Below, in pieces: positions 8,643 through 16,753 of a DNA stretch of 64,000 nucleotides. This DNA is from Azospirillum griseum (lineage in GTDB: Bacteria; Pseudomonadota; Alphaproteobacteria; Azospirillales; Azospirillaceae): contig NZ_RXMA01000001.1 in the NCBI RefSeq assembly GCF_003966125.1, positions 82,565-146,564 on the forward strand, given 5' to 3'. A program made the translations under genes and the position numbers. Below the pieces are notes generated by a model, which ran no database searches, was not told the origin of the DNA, and worked only from the letters and a program-made list of their open reading frames with translations. The first letter of the stretch is position 1; the number at the start of each line of letters is the position of its first letter.

Positions 8643-9962
8643 ATGCTGAACACCACCACCTCCACCGTCACCGCCCCGCTGTTCGCCCTGACCAACGTCC
8701 GTCAGGCCTACCCCAAGCCGTCGGGGCAGGAGTATGTCGTGCTCGACGGCGTCGACCTGACCCTGACGAACGGGGAAATCGTCGGGCTGCTCGGCCGTTC
8801 CGGCTCCGGCAAATCCACCTTGCTGCGCGTCGTCGCCGGGCTGGTCCGTCCGACAGCGGGGGACGTCCGCCACAATGGCGCGCCGGTCGATGGGCCGACC
8901 GATGGCATCGCCATGGTCTTCCAGACCTTCGCCCTCTTCCCCTGGATGACGGTGTGGGAAAACGTCATGGCCGGGCTGAAGGCCAAGGGCGTGCCCACCA
9001 AGGAAGCAGAGGCCCGGACCGAGGAGGCCATCGACCTGATCGGCCTGTCCGGTTTCGAATCCGCCTATCCGAAGGAGCTGTCGGGCGGCATGCGCCAGCG
9101 TGTCGGCTTTGCCCGCGCCCTGGTGGTCCACCCGGAAATCCTGCTGATGGATGAGCCTTTTTCGGCGCTGGACGTGCTGACGGCAGAAACGCTGCGCACC
9201 GACCTGCTGGATCTGTGGATGGAACAGCGCCTGCCGATCCAATCGATCCTGATGGTGACGCACAACATCGAGGAAGCGGTGCTGATGTGCGACCGCATCC
9301 TGGTCTTTTCCTCCAACCCCGGACGGGTGGCGGCGGAAATCCGTGTCACCCTGCCCCACCCGCGCAACCGGCTGGAGCCGGACTTCCGCGCCCTGGTCGA
9401 TGACATCTACGCCCTGATGACGGCGCGCAAGCCATTGTCGGCGGCCTCGCCCGACGCCAAGCGGCCCCCGGCCTACGCCGAACCGTTGGCGCATGTGTCC
9501 ACCAACCTGCTGGCCGGGCTTCTGGAAACGCTGGCCTCGCCCGCCTATCACGGCAAGGCCGACCTGCCGCATCTGGCCGCCGCGCTTCAGCACGAGATCG
9601 ACGACCTGTTCCCCATCGCCGAGGCGCTGCACCAGTTGGGTTTTGCCGAAATGGAGGAAGGCGATATCCGCCTGACCGAACCGGGCCGCCTGTTCGCCGA
9701 ATCCGGAGTGGAGGACCGCAAGCGGCTGTTCGCGGAGCATCTGGTGCTGCGCGTGCCGCTGGCCGCCCACATCCACGCGGCGTTGAAGCGGGCGGCCAAC
9801 CACCGCTTGCCCGCCGGGCCGCTTCACGCCGCGCTGGCCGCGCACATGAGCGACGGCTACGCTGACGAAACGCTGCGCGCCATCACCAGTTGGGCGCGCT
9901 ACGCCGAGCTGTTCACCTACGACGACGAAAGCGAGAGCTTCGGATTCGAGGATTTGGAGTAG
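8643..9962 (+). CDS. ABC transporter ATPase with C-terminal AAA-associated domain
   Basis: 439 residues. The ATPase domain (about 14-265) shows Walker A GRSGSGKST at 51-59, Q-loop VFQTFALFPWM, signature LSGGMRQRVG, Walker B ILLMDEPFSALD and the switch His in MVTHNIEEA. A linker follows, then a second domain of about 130 residues (about 300-435, from HVSTNLLAGLLETL to ITSWARYAELF) that matches the AAA-associated C-terminal domain found with COG4986-type permeases. It starts 15 bp after the permease stop, so the two form one transporter. The extra domain looks winged-helix-like and may sense a ligand or control activity in place of a binding protein; that is inference. Confidence 0.85.
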   Translation: MLNTTTSTVTAPLFALTNVRQAYPKPSGQEYVVLDGVDLTLTNGEIVGLLGRSGSGKSTLLRVVAGLVRPTAGDVRHNGAPVDGPTDGIAMVFQTFALFPWMTVWENVMAGLKAKGVPTKEAEARTEEAIDLIGLSGFESAYPKELSGGMRQRVGFARALVVHPEILLMDEPFSALDVLTAETLRTDLLDLWMEQRLPIQSILMVTHNIEEAVLMCDRILVFSSNPGRVAAEIRVTLPHPRNRLEPDFRALVDDIYALMTARKPLSAASPDAKRPPAYAEPLAHVSTNLLAGLLETLASPAYHGKADLPHLAAALQHEIDDLFPIAEALHQLGFAEMEEGDIRLTEPGRLFAESGVEDRKRLFAEHLVLRVPLAAHIHAALKRAANHRLPAGPLHAALAAHMSDGYADETLRAITSWARYAELFTYDDESESFGFEDLE

Positions 9963-10074
9963 CTCAAGCGGCGGGGGGCGGGTTTGCCCTCCCCCCGGCC
10001 CTCCCGTCGCCATTCCCTACCGTACGGTCGTTCGTGCGCGAATTTGTTTCTCCGGTCACGCAAGTCTGTTGCGC

Positions 10075-10099
10075 GGAACCATTCGTTAACCTTATCGTT
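10075..10099 (+). promoter_or_regulatory. EcfG-type (general stress sigma) promoter match upstream of sciP
   Basis: GGAAC (10075-10079) and CGTT (10096-10099) are separated by exactly 16 bases, the consensus recognised by the alphaproteobacterial general-stress sigma factor EcfG. It is about 80 bp upstream of the sciP start. An exact match is expected by chance roughly once in a window this size, but rarely in a 216-bp intergenic gap. Confidence 0.45.
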
Positions 10100-10113
10100 T
10101 AGGTATTTGTTAA
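10099..10113. promoter_or_regulatory. CtrA-like box upstream of sciP
   Basis: TTAG-N7-TTAA, one mismatch from the CtrA consensus TTAA-N7-TTAA, with a further TTAA at 10086-10089. In Caulobacter, CtrA activates sciP, so the location fits the known circuit. Confidence 0.5.
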
Positions 10114-10178
10114 GCGCCTACCCCTAAATTGTCCGTCGGACTTGTGGAACGCACAGTTTTGGGTTGGAGCGTCCGCGC

Positions 10179-10532
10179 ATGACTTTCATCGAACACGCCC
10201 CCGGTGATCACATCCTTGACCGTGGTCAGGATGAGCCGGTCGATTCGTCCGTCATCGGCCCCGAAGGTCTTCCCATGACCGAACAGGATTTGCCACCGCC
10301 CAACACCAAACGTTGGGTGATGCGCCGTAAGGCAGAGGTGGTCACCGGCGTGCGATCCGGCTTGATCAGCCTGGAGGAGGCCTGCCGCCGTTACACCCTG
10401 TCGGTGGAAGAGTTTTTGTCCTGGCAGCGTCTGATCGACAGCCACGGCATGCGTGGTCTGCGGGCCACCCGCTTGCAGGACTACCGCGACGGTGGTCTGC
10501 ACGACCGTTCCCGCATCGACGCCGCCGAATAA
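10179..10532 (+). CDS. sciP: CtrA inhibitor SciP (DUF1153 family)
   Basis: 117 residues. The conserved core (about 32-110) is unmistakable: LPPPNTKRWVMRRKAEVV, SGLISLEEACRRYTLSVEEF, WQRLIDSHGMRGLRATRLQDYR. It is a helix-turn-helix-like small protein. In Caulobacter SciP binds CtrA or its target promoters and blocks CtrA-activated transcription in G1 cells, including flagellar genes. The ATG at 10179 has GGAG at 10166-10169 and was preferred to the in-frame TTG at 10164. The promoter region has a CtrA-like box and an EcfG-type match. Confidence 0.93.
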   Translation: MTFIEHAPGDHILDRGQDEPVDSSVIGPEGLPMTEQDLPPPNTKRWVMRRKAEVVTGVRSGLISLEEACRRYTLSVEEFLSWQRLIDSHGMRGLRATRLQDYRDGGLHDRSRIDAAE

Positions 10533-10590
10533 GATCACTCCCGTGTGACTTTTGCTCCCCGCATTCCGGTGCGGCAAGGCTGTTTCGACC

Positions 10591-11193
10591 TCATTTTGCC
10601 TCCAGAGCGTTTTGCCCGCAGGCCGCATCGATCAACGCGGCCGCTGCTGTTGCGACCGCATCGGCGTTGCCATCGATGACCAGAGTGTGCGCCGCCGCGT
10701 AAGCACCCTCCATCAACACTTGAAGATGGGTGGCGAGTTGATCGGGGTTGTCCGCCCCTGCCGCTGCCGCCAGCGCCCGCAACCGCTCCCGAACCGCACG
10801 CTTTTGCGCCACGGCCAGCGCCCGCGCCGGGCTGTCGGGATCCCGCAACTCGGTGGCCGCGTTGGTGAAGGGGCAGCCGCGAAAGTCGGGATGGGCGATC
10901 CAATGGCCAATGGAAACGAACACTCCTTTCAGCAGCGCCTTGGGATTATCCGGGTGACGTTCGGCCATCCGCTGCCACCAGCGGGCATAACCTTGCGCGC
11001 TGCGCTCCAGATATGCGCACACCAGATCGTCCTTGGACGCAAAATTGCGATACAGGCTCATCTTGGCGACACCCGAGCGGGCAATCACCGTGTCGATGCC
11101 AACCGCGCGGATGCCATCGCGATAAAACAGCTCCGCCGCCGTGTCCAAAATGCGGTCCCGCGCCGGTTTGCGCGGCTCTGTCGCCTGTTTCAT
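10591..11193 (-). CDS. TetR/AcrR-family transcriptional regulator
   Basis: 200 residues. The N-terminal helix-turn-helix is at about 15-60 (ARDRILDTAAELFYRDGIRAVGIDTVIARSGVAKMSLYRNFASKDDLV); the rest is the helical ligand-binding domain, with a HPDFRGCPFTNAATEL segment typical of a common TetR subgroup. The ATG at 11193 follows GAGAGG; an earlier in-frame start at 11241 lacks such support. It is divergent from a MaoC-like dehydratase gene, and the space between holds a paired palindromic operator overlapping the promoter, so it very probably represses the neighbour and perhaps itself. The ligand is unknown. Confidence 0.88.
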   Translation of the reverse strand: MKQATEPRKPARDRILDTAAELFYRDGIRAVGIDTVIARSGVAKMSLYRNFASKDDLVCAYLERSAQGYARWWQRMAERHPDNPKALLKGVFVSIGHWIAHPDFRGCPFTNAATELRDPDSPARALAVAQKRAVRERLRALAAAAGADNPDQLATHLQVLMEGAYAAAHTLVIDGNADAVATAAAALIDAACGQNALEAK

Positions 11194-11248
11194 GCCCAAC
11201 CCTCTCCCGCACAGCGCCAACACTGCGTCGCAGACCCACACCGGCCGG

Positions 11249-11301
11249 TTGACAAAGATACAGACCTGTCTCTATCGTTTGCGGCGAGACAGATCTGTAT
11301 C
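11249..11301. promoter_or_regulatory. Promoter and twin TetR operator between tetR and maoC
   Basis: TTGACA (11249-11254) is followed after 18 bp by TATCGT (11273-11278), a sigma-70 type promoter pointing to maoC. Two 16-bp sites, GATACAGACCTGTCTC (11257-11272) and GAGACAGATCTGTATC (11286-11301), are reverse complements with one mismatch. The second contains the perfect palindrome ACAGATCTGT. The first lies across the -35/-10 spacer, so binding would block transcription. Confidence 0.8.
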
Positions 11302-11338
11302 CTGTATACCGACAGGCCAGCGCGAAAGGAACCGGTGG

Positions 11339-11797
11339 ATGCGATATTTTGATGATGTGCGCGTGGGTGACCGCTTCACCGGCGGCCCTGTGACCGTCAG
11401 CGCCGAGGACATCATTGGCTTTGCCGGTCAGTTCGACCCGCAGCCTTTTCATCTGGACGCTGAGGCGGCCAAGGCCACCCTGTTCGGCGGTCTGGCGGCC
11501 AGCGGCTGGCACACCGCCGGTCTGACCATGCGCATGATCGTCGGGAGCGACGCGAAACTGGCGGGTGGCTACATCGGCATGGGGGTGGACGCCGTGACCT
11601 GGCCCAAGCCCACCCGTCCCGGCGACACCCTGCGGATCGAGGGGGAGGTTCTGGAGGCCCGCCTCTCGGCCAAGCGCCCCACCAACGGCGTGGCCCGCGT
11701 CCGCGTCGTCACGCTGAACCAAACGGACGACATTGTGCAAACCCTGATCGCCAACCTGCTGATTCCGACCCGCGCCAGTCTGGAAGCTCTGGTGTGA
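11339..11797 (+). CDS. MaoC-like (R)-specific enoyl-CoA hydratase family protein
   Basis: 152 residues with the hot-dog fold pattern of MaoC dehydratases: FDDVRVGDRFTGGPVTVSAEDI at the N-terminus, the catalytic-type FAGQFDPQPFHLDAEAA (Asp and His) at about 28-44, GGLAASGWHTAGLTMRM, and KPTRPGDTLRIEGEV. Relatives hydrate or dehydrate acyl-CoA thioesters, or serve as small thioester-binding proteins. The exact substrate is not readable. RBS is AAAGGA at 11325-11330. The gene is monocistronic and is controlled by the divergent TetR regulator through the operator pair at 11257-11301. Confidence 0.85.
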   Translation: MRYFDDVRVGDRFTGGPVTVSAEDIIGFAGQFDPQPFHLDAEAAKATLFGGLAASGWHTAGLTMRMIVGSDAKLAGGYIGMGVDAVTWPKPTRPGDTLRIEGEVLEARLSAKRPTNGVARVRVVTLNQTDDIVQTLIANLLIPTRASLEALV

Positions 11798-11806
11798 CCA
11801 AGCGCA

Positions 11807-11839
11807 AAGCCGTTGGACGCAAGGCGCGCCCAACGGCTT
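11807..11839 (+). terminator. Hairpin after the maoC-like gene
   Basis: Perfect 10-bp stem AAGCCGTTGG / CCAACGGCTT with a 13-base loop, starting 9 bp after the stop. No clear T-tract follows, so termination may be weak. Confidence 0.5.
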
Positions 11840-12006
11840 CTCATCCAACTCAATCGTTGGTGTCTTTTGGCCGCGTGTTCATCACAGCGCTGCCCCGAAG
11901 CCAGTCAAGCCATCTGTGACAGGTTGGCATGAAACAAGCGCCGAACCCGTTGGAAACCGCCGCCCGCAAACCGTCTTTCGTTCTCAACCCCTGACAGCCC
12001 ACTCGC

Positions 12007-12615
12007 TCACCAACGGCGCAGCGGACCGACATCCACATGAACAAAACCGCTTTCCGGGTAATACCCGACCCCGCCGCCCCGCAGGCTCAACGCCGCCCGG
12101 TGAAGCTGGCGGATCGGCAGACCGGGAACCCGCAGGTCAATGGCCTTGCCCTGCATGTGATAGCTGTTCTGCGCCACCCCGGACCCATCGGCCTCGCGCA
12201 GCAGGGCGTTGGATTCCGGTGAGCGGTAGGCCGAGACGATTTGGATCGGACCACGGCTGCCGATTTTGCGACCCAGCGCGTGGACCAGATCCAACAGCTT
12301 TGGGTCAATGGGATGAACGGCCCCGGTGCGATGATCGCGCAGGACCCGGTTGATCTCGCGCATGCCGTCGCGCAGGTAGCGGCCCTTTGACCAATATTCG
12401 GCGCTGATCCGCTCACCCGTGTGCAGATTGACCAAAGACAATTGCCGGGGCGGGGCGCGCAGCGCGGCCTCCGACTCCTCCGGTGCCATCATGGTGGCGG
12501 CGGCGGCGGTCAGGCCCAAGGCGGCCCGCAGCAAGTGGCGGCGATCCAGCGAGCGAGCCACAAGCTCCTCCGAACCAACCGTCGTGGTCGACGGGGCGTC
12601 CGCGTTGGTCGTCAT
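12007..12615 (-). CDS. Tat-exported DUF882 / peptidase M15-like protein (YcbK type)
   Basis: 202 residues. The N-terminus carries a twin-arginine motif (RRHLLRAALGLTAAAATMM at about 24-42), so it is likely exported folded. The DUF882/M15 domain follows (about 60-200): LSLVNLHTGERISAEYW, LRDHRTGAVHPIDPKLLDLVHALG, IVSAYRSPESNALLREADGSGVAQNSYHMQGKAIDLR, and a final HVDVG. The SxHxxGxAxD pattern and final HxD are the zinc ligands of LAS/M15 metallopeptidases, which cut peptidoglycan peptides. The ATG at 12615 was chosen because it starts the Tat signal; a longer frame to 12672 is open. Confidence 0.88.
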   Translation of the reverse strand: MTTNADAPSTTTVGSEELVARSLDRRHLLRAALGLTAAAATMMAPEESEAALRAPPRQLSLVNLHTGERISAEYWSKGRYLRDGMREINRVLRDHRTGAVHPIDPKLLDLVHALGRKIGSRGPIQIVSAYRSPESNALLREADGSGVAQNSYHMQGKAIDLRVPGLPIRQLHRAALSLRGGGVGYYPESGFVHVDVGPLRRW

Positions 12616-12907
12616 CGTGATCCGTATCCCCTGATTTGGGCGACCCCCAGCCCTCCCCGGGCATCGCACCATCGCAATACGGCCCCGCAGGGCAAACCCC
12701 TTTTACGGGGAGTAAGCCCCCTGATGTCAAGGCTGCAATCAAGCGAGTTGCGCAGGAAACGCCGCAACTGGCCGAACGGATGCGCCGACGCCGAACTTTG
12801 GTTTTGGCAAAACACGCCATAGGCCATAGGTCTCCCGATCCGATATTCCACGAAAGGCAATGGGAGATTGTCTGAGCCATTCAGTCTTCGGTAAGGAATT
12901 TGGCGGC

Positions 12908-14260
12908 ATGATCGGGTCAGTGAAACCCCTTGCGTGGCGTCATTCCTCCGTGCCCACGGCCACAGCCCCTTCCCAATCCTCTCCATCCGTCTTCCGGCTT
13001 GACCAGCTGGCGGAGGTGCTGGACCGCCACGCCCGCTGGGTCAAAGGTCAGCCGGGAGGTGCCCGCGCCAACCTCGCCATGGCCGATCTTGAAGGGGCGG
13101 ATCTGTCGCAGCGTGATCTTCGCGGCGCGCGTCTCGTTGGGGCGAAGCTGACGCGGAGTCGCCTGCACGGCACCAATCTGGCCGGAGCCGATCTGTTCGG
13201 CGTTGATCTGCGCGACGCCGACATCAGCCGCGCCAACCTGATGCAAACCGACCTGCGCGGCGCGCGTCTGCGATCGGCTGATTTCTCCAACGCCAACCTG
13301 AAAGGGGCCGACCTGCGGTCCGGCACGCTCGAGCCTGGAGGAACCGCGCGGCGCGGTTCCGGTCCCGATGCGCAGGACGCGGAAGCCGCGAAGCTGGTCC
13401 ACAAGGTGGCGCTGGCCCACATCCATGGTGAGGCGTTGATCCCAAGCCAAGGCGTGCCGACCGACCTGACCGGGGCTGTTCTGGTCGGGGCCAACCTGAC
13501 GGAAGCCGATCTGTCCGGTTCGCTGCTTCAGAACGCCGACCTGACCGGGGCCAATCTGGAGCGCGCCAATCTGACCGGCGCGCGCCTGAACGGGGCGAAT
13601 TTGTCCGGTGCGTCGCTGGAGGGTGCGCGCTTCGACAACGCCGACCTGATCGGCACGCGCATGGCCGATTGTGACCTGTCGCAAACCACGTTGGGCAGCG
13701 CGCAGTCCCCCCGCCCGATGGACAGCATGCGGTCGGAGTTGCAGCGCGTCATCTTCGATCACGAACGCTGGATCGACAGCTTCGGCAAACGCGGTGAACG
13801 CGCGGATCTGGACGGAGCCGACCTGTGCCGCGCCGATCTGCGCGATGTCAACCTCAGCGCCGCGTCGATGCGCGGGGCGAATTTGGCTGCGGCGTCGATG
13901 ACCGGAGCGCGGCTGATGATGGCCGATTTGTCGGGGGCCAATCTGGAAGGGGCCAACCTGATGGGGGCCGACCTGTCCGGGGCCAACCTCAGTTACGCTG
14001 TGCTGACGGGAGCCGATCTGACACGGGTGAAACTGGGTCCGGCGGCGATCAAGGATCCGTCGGGCCGATCCACCGGGCGGTCCTGGGCGTCCAACCTGAT
14101 GGGGGCCGACCTCCGACGGGCGCTCCTGGTCAACACCTGCCTGGCGCAGGCCAACCTGTCCGAGGCCAATCTGGAAAACGCCGAAATGGACGGGGCCGAT
14201 CTGGACGGGGCGAAACTGCAACGCGCCACCCTGCCCCGCAGCTTGCCGCCGCGCCGCTGA
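12908..14260 (+). CDS. Pentapeptide-repeat protein
   Basis: 450 residues built mainly of A(D/N)LXX repeats, which fold into a right-handed quadrilateral beta-helix. There are three repeat blocks: about 48-155, about 195-265 and about 305-430. The first two are separated by a non-repeat segment (about 140-193, rich in polar residues), and the last two by SPRPMDSMRSELQRVIFDHERWIDSFGKRGER, which resembles the N-terminal LDRHARWVKGQPGGARANL. The protein thus looks like a duplicated unit of helical cap plus repeat block. Function is unknown; some relatives mimic DNA. AAGGA at 12893-12897 supports the ATG at 12908 over the earlier one at 12860. The 292 bp before it hold no other gene. Confidence 0.85.
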   Translation: MIGSVKPLAWRHSSVPTATAPSQSSPSVFRLDQLAEVLDRHARWVKGQPGGARANLAMADLEGADLSQRDLRGARLVGAKLTRSRLHGTNLAGADLFGVDLRDADISRANLMQTDLRGARLRSADFSNANLKGADLRSGTLEPGGTARRGSGPDAQDAEAAKLVHKVALAHIHGEALIPSQGVPTDLTGAVLVGANLTEADLSGSLLQNADLTGANLERANLTGARLNGANLSGASLEGARFDNADLIGTRMADCDLSQTTLGSAQSPRPMDSMRSELQRVIFDHERWIDSFGKRGERADLDGADLCRADLRDVNLSAASMRGANLAAASMTGARLMMADLSGANLEGANLMGADLSGANLSYAVLTGADLTRVKLGPAAIKDPSGRSTGRSWASNLMGADLRRALLVNTCLAQANLSEANLENAEMDGADLDGAKLQRATLPRSLPPRR

Positions 14261-14324
14261 GCCGTTTGGCGCGCTCCACCCAAATCCCATGAGACCGTCC
14301 AGGCCACAAATCAGGGCAGGCCAC

Positions 14325-14388
14325 ATATCAGGGCGTGACCAAATCAGGGCGTGACCAAATCAGGGCGTGACCAAATCAGGGCGTGACC
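14325..14388. repeat. 16-bp tandem repeat, four copies, over the kinase stop codon
   Basis: The unit AAATCAGGGCGTGACC occurs three times exactly (14341-14356, 14357-14372, 14373-14388) with a fourth copy upstream having one mismatch (14325-14340). The minus-strand stop codon of the histidine kinase (14376-14378) lies in the third copy, so the repeats are duplications of the coding end and stop. Confidence 0.95.
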
Positions 14389-16085
14389 AAATCCGGCAAG
14401 GTGATCCGCACCGTTGTGCCAACGCCTGAAATGCTGTCAACCACCAACGCACCGCCATGGGCTTCGATGAAGCGTCGGGCCAACGGCAAGCCAAGTCCGG
14501 TGCCGGATTCAGACTTGGTGAGATAATTTGTCACCTGCCGGAACGGTTCCAGAGCAATCCGCACCTCATCCTCCGACATGCCGATGCCGGAGTCGGTGAT
14601 CGTGATGATCGCCCCGCCGCCTTGCGGTGCCGCTGCCGCTTCCATCCGAACCGTTCCTCCGCCGGGAGTGAATTTGATGGCGTTGGACAGAATGTTCAGC
14701 ACGGCCTGACGCAACCGCACTCCGTCGGCCATCACCATCACCGTCGGATCGATGGGCGCCATCGTCACCGAAACGCCCTTGCGCAGCGACAGCGCTTCGA
14801 CCAATCCCAGACAATCGGTCAGCACCTCACCCAACACCACACGGGACCGGACCAACTCCAACTGACCGGCCTCGATCTTGGCCATGTCCAGCAGTTCGTT
14901 CACCAAGCCCAACAGATGGCGGCCCGACTGATGGATCGCCTGGATGTATTCGGTGTGTTTGGCCGATGGCGCGCCGAACACTCCCGACAGGATCGCCTCG
15001 GCAAACCCCAGAATGGCGTTCAGCGGTGTGCGCAGCTCATGGCTCATGTTGGCCAGAAACTCACTCTTGGCGCGGCTGGAGGCTTCGGCATGCTCCTTTT
15101 CCGCCACCAACCGCCGCCTTTGCTCCATCAGCAAGGCATCACGGGCGCGCCGCATCTCCTGCTCAGCCTTGCGGCGGCGGCGGAAGGAGCGCGACACCAA
15201 CAGCGCCAGCGACAGCGTCGCCAGACAAGCCAGAACACCACCCCCGACCACCGCCAGCCGCGTCGCCGCCAGCCGCCCCGTGACCAATTCGACCGGCACC
15301 CCCAACGCCACCGACCATTGCGTGTCGGCCGATCGATGGACCACCGTGTAAACGTCGCTGCCGTCCTTGGTCTTGGACAGGAACAACCCGCGTTCGTTCG
15401 CGGTCAGATAGTTTTCCAGCGACGGCGTGATCCGCTGCCCGAGATAGGCGGCGGCATCGCGTGAACGAGCCGCAATCAACATGGCCGGATCGATGACGGA
15501 CACCGTCCAATCCCCGGGCAGCTTCCGGGTCTTCAAGACATCGGCCAACCCCTCCAGACCAACGGCCAAGGACATGACGTAACGCACCTGATCGTCCGCA
15601 AAAATCGGGCTTCGCAGAACCAGGGACGAGCGCCCCGGCGGTCCACCCGGCGGCAACACCCCACCCACCACCGACCGCCCCGTCACCACCGCCTTGCGGG
15701 TCACATGGTCCAGTCGTGGCGGCGGCAAAGGTTGAACCCCCAACGGGTAATGGGTGTGAAACAGGAAGCGGTTGCTTTCCGCTCCGATCAATCCCATGGC
15801 CAGCCAACCATTCTGGCTGTGGGAGGCGGCGGTGGCTTGGGAGTACAGCGCGGGAAGATTGTCCACCTCCGCCTGACAAAGCGCGGTCAGCAGCTCCAGC
15901 GGACGGATTTGACTGGCCAACTCACGATCAACGCTTGCCGACAGGGATTGCGCCATGCCGCGCAGGTCCGCCTCCAACTCGGCCTGCTGGCGGTCGTCCA
16001 GCATCCAGATCATCACAGCCGCAAAAAGCAGCAGCGGTGCCGTCACCGCCAACCCAAGCGCCAGGAAAGAGGTGAGCGGACGCAC
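14376..16085 (-). CDS. Membrane sensor histidine kinase, third gene of the dctS-dctR unit
   Basis: 569 residues. A first membrane segment at about 5-30 (LALGLAVTAPLLLFAAVMIW) and a second at about 275-300 flank a periplasmic sensor region of about 240 residues. A coiled linker leads to the HisKA box SHELRTPLNAI (phospho-acceptor His about 349) and a full HATPase domain (NILSNAIKF, DSGIGM, SGTGLGLPLARRF). There is no receiver domain. The GTG at 16085 has an excellent AGGAG box 9 bp upstream; an earlier TTG at 16148, 8 bp after dctR, is also open. It is probably co-transcribed with dctSR; its partner is unknown. Confidence 0.88.
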   Translation of the reverse strand: MRPLTSFLALGLAVTAPLLLFAAVMIWMLDDRQQAELEADLRGMAQSLSASVDRELASQIRPLELLTALCQAEVDNLPALYSQATAASHSQNGWLAMGLIGAESNRFLFHTHYPLGVQPLPPPRLDHVTRKAVVTGRSVVGGVLPPGGPPGRSSLVLRSPIFADDQVRYVMSLAVGLEGLADVLKTRKLPGDWTVSVIDPAMLIAARSRDAAAYLGQRITPSLENYLTANERGLFLSKTKDGSDVYTVVHRSADTQWSVALGVPVELVTGRLAATRLAVVGGGVLACLATLSLALLVSRSFRRRRKAEQEMRRARDALLMEQRRRLVAEKEHAEASSRAKSEFLANMSHELRTPLNAILGFAEAILSGVFGAPSAKHTEYIQAIHQSGRHLLGLVNELLDMAKIEAGQLELVRSRVVLGEVLTDCLGLVEALSLRKGVSVTMAPIDPTVMVMADGVRLRQAVLNILSNAIKFTPGGGTVRMEAAAAPQGGGAIITITDSGIGMSEDEVRIALEPFRQVTNYLTKSESGTGLGLPLARRFIEAHGGALVVDSISGVGTTVRITLPDLVTP

Positions 16086-16156
16086 CCGTTGACGCTCCTG
16101 CTGTGAAGGCCCCGCCCGCGTCGTTCCGTGAAACGGTGATCCGATCAAACTATCGC

Positions 16157-16753
16157 TTACGCTGCCCCGGTCAGCAAGCGCGTCAACTCCACCGCCGTCT
16201 TGACCCGCATCTTTTCAAAGACATGGGCGCGGTGCACCTCGACCGTGCGCATGCTGATGCCCAGCTCATCGGCGATCACCTTGTTCAACCGACCGGCCAC
16301 CACCAGTTCCATCACCTGCCGTTCGCGCTGGGTCAGGGTGGCGATGCGGGCGGCAAGCCCGGCCTGCCCGGCCTCACGGGCGCGCTGGTCGCGGTCGAAC
16401 GCCAGCGCGTCGATGACCCGATCCACCAGTTCATTGTCGTTGAACGGTTTCTCGACAAAGTCGCGGGCACCCTTCTTCAGCGCCCCCACCGCAATGGGCA
16501 CATCGCCGTGCCCGGTCAGGAAGATCACCGGCATCCGGCAATTCTGCGCCAGCAGCCGGTCGAACAGTTCCAACCCGCTCATGCCGTCCATGCGGATGTC
16601 GAGCAGCAGGCAACCGGACAGATCCGGCGACCACGCATCGAGAAACGCCTGCGCGGATTCCCAGCCGATGACCGGCACGTTGCGCGACTGGAACAACCAG
16701 CCCAGCGCGTCCCGGATCGCCTCGTCGTCGTCGACGATGTGCAGGGTGGTCAT
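16157..16753 (-). CDS. dctR: FixJ/NarL-type response regulator DctR
   Basis: 198 residues. Receiver domain with acidic pocket DDD at 8-10, phospho-acceptor Asp52 (LLLDIRMDG), Thr80 and Lys102 (FVEKPF). The LuxR-type helix-turn-helix is at about 135-195 (LTQRERQVMELVVAGRLNKVIADELGISMRTVEVHRAHVFEKM). In Rhodobacter capsulatus the DctS/DctR pair activates dctPQM; here the same pair sits divergent from dctPQM. The start overlaps the dctS stop by 4 bp (ATGA). Confidence 0.9.
   Translation of the reverse strand: MTTLHIVDDDEAIRDALGWLFQSRNVPVIGWESAQAFLDAWSPDLSGCLLLDIRMDGMSGLELFDRLLAQNCRMPVIFLTGHGDVPIAVGALKKGARDFVEKPFNDNELVDRVIDALAFDRDQRAREAGQAGLAARIATLTQRERQVMELVVAGRLNKVIADELGISMRTVEVHRAHVFEKMRVKTAVELTRLLTGAA

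Noticed and set aside
6789..10013. A 1074-codon open frame on the minus strand opposite the ABC transporter
   Set aside because: Antisense shadow of two well-supported genes, with His/Gln/Gly-rich translation and no motifs.
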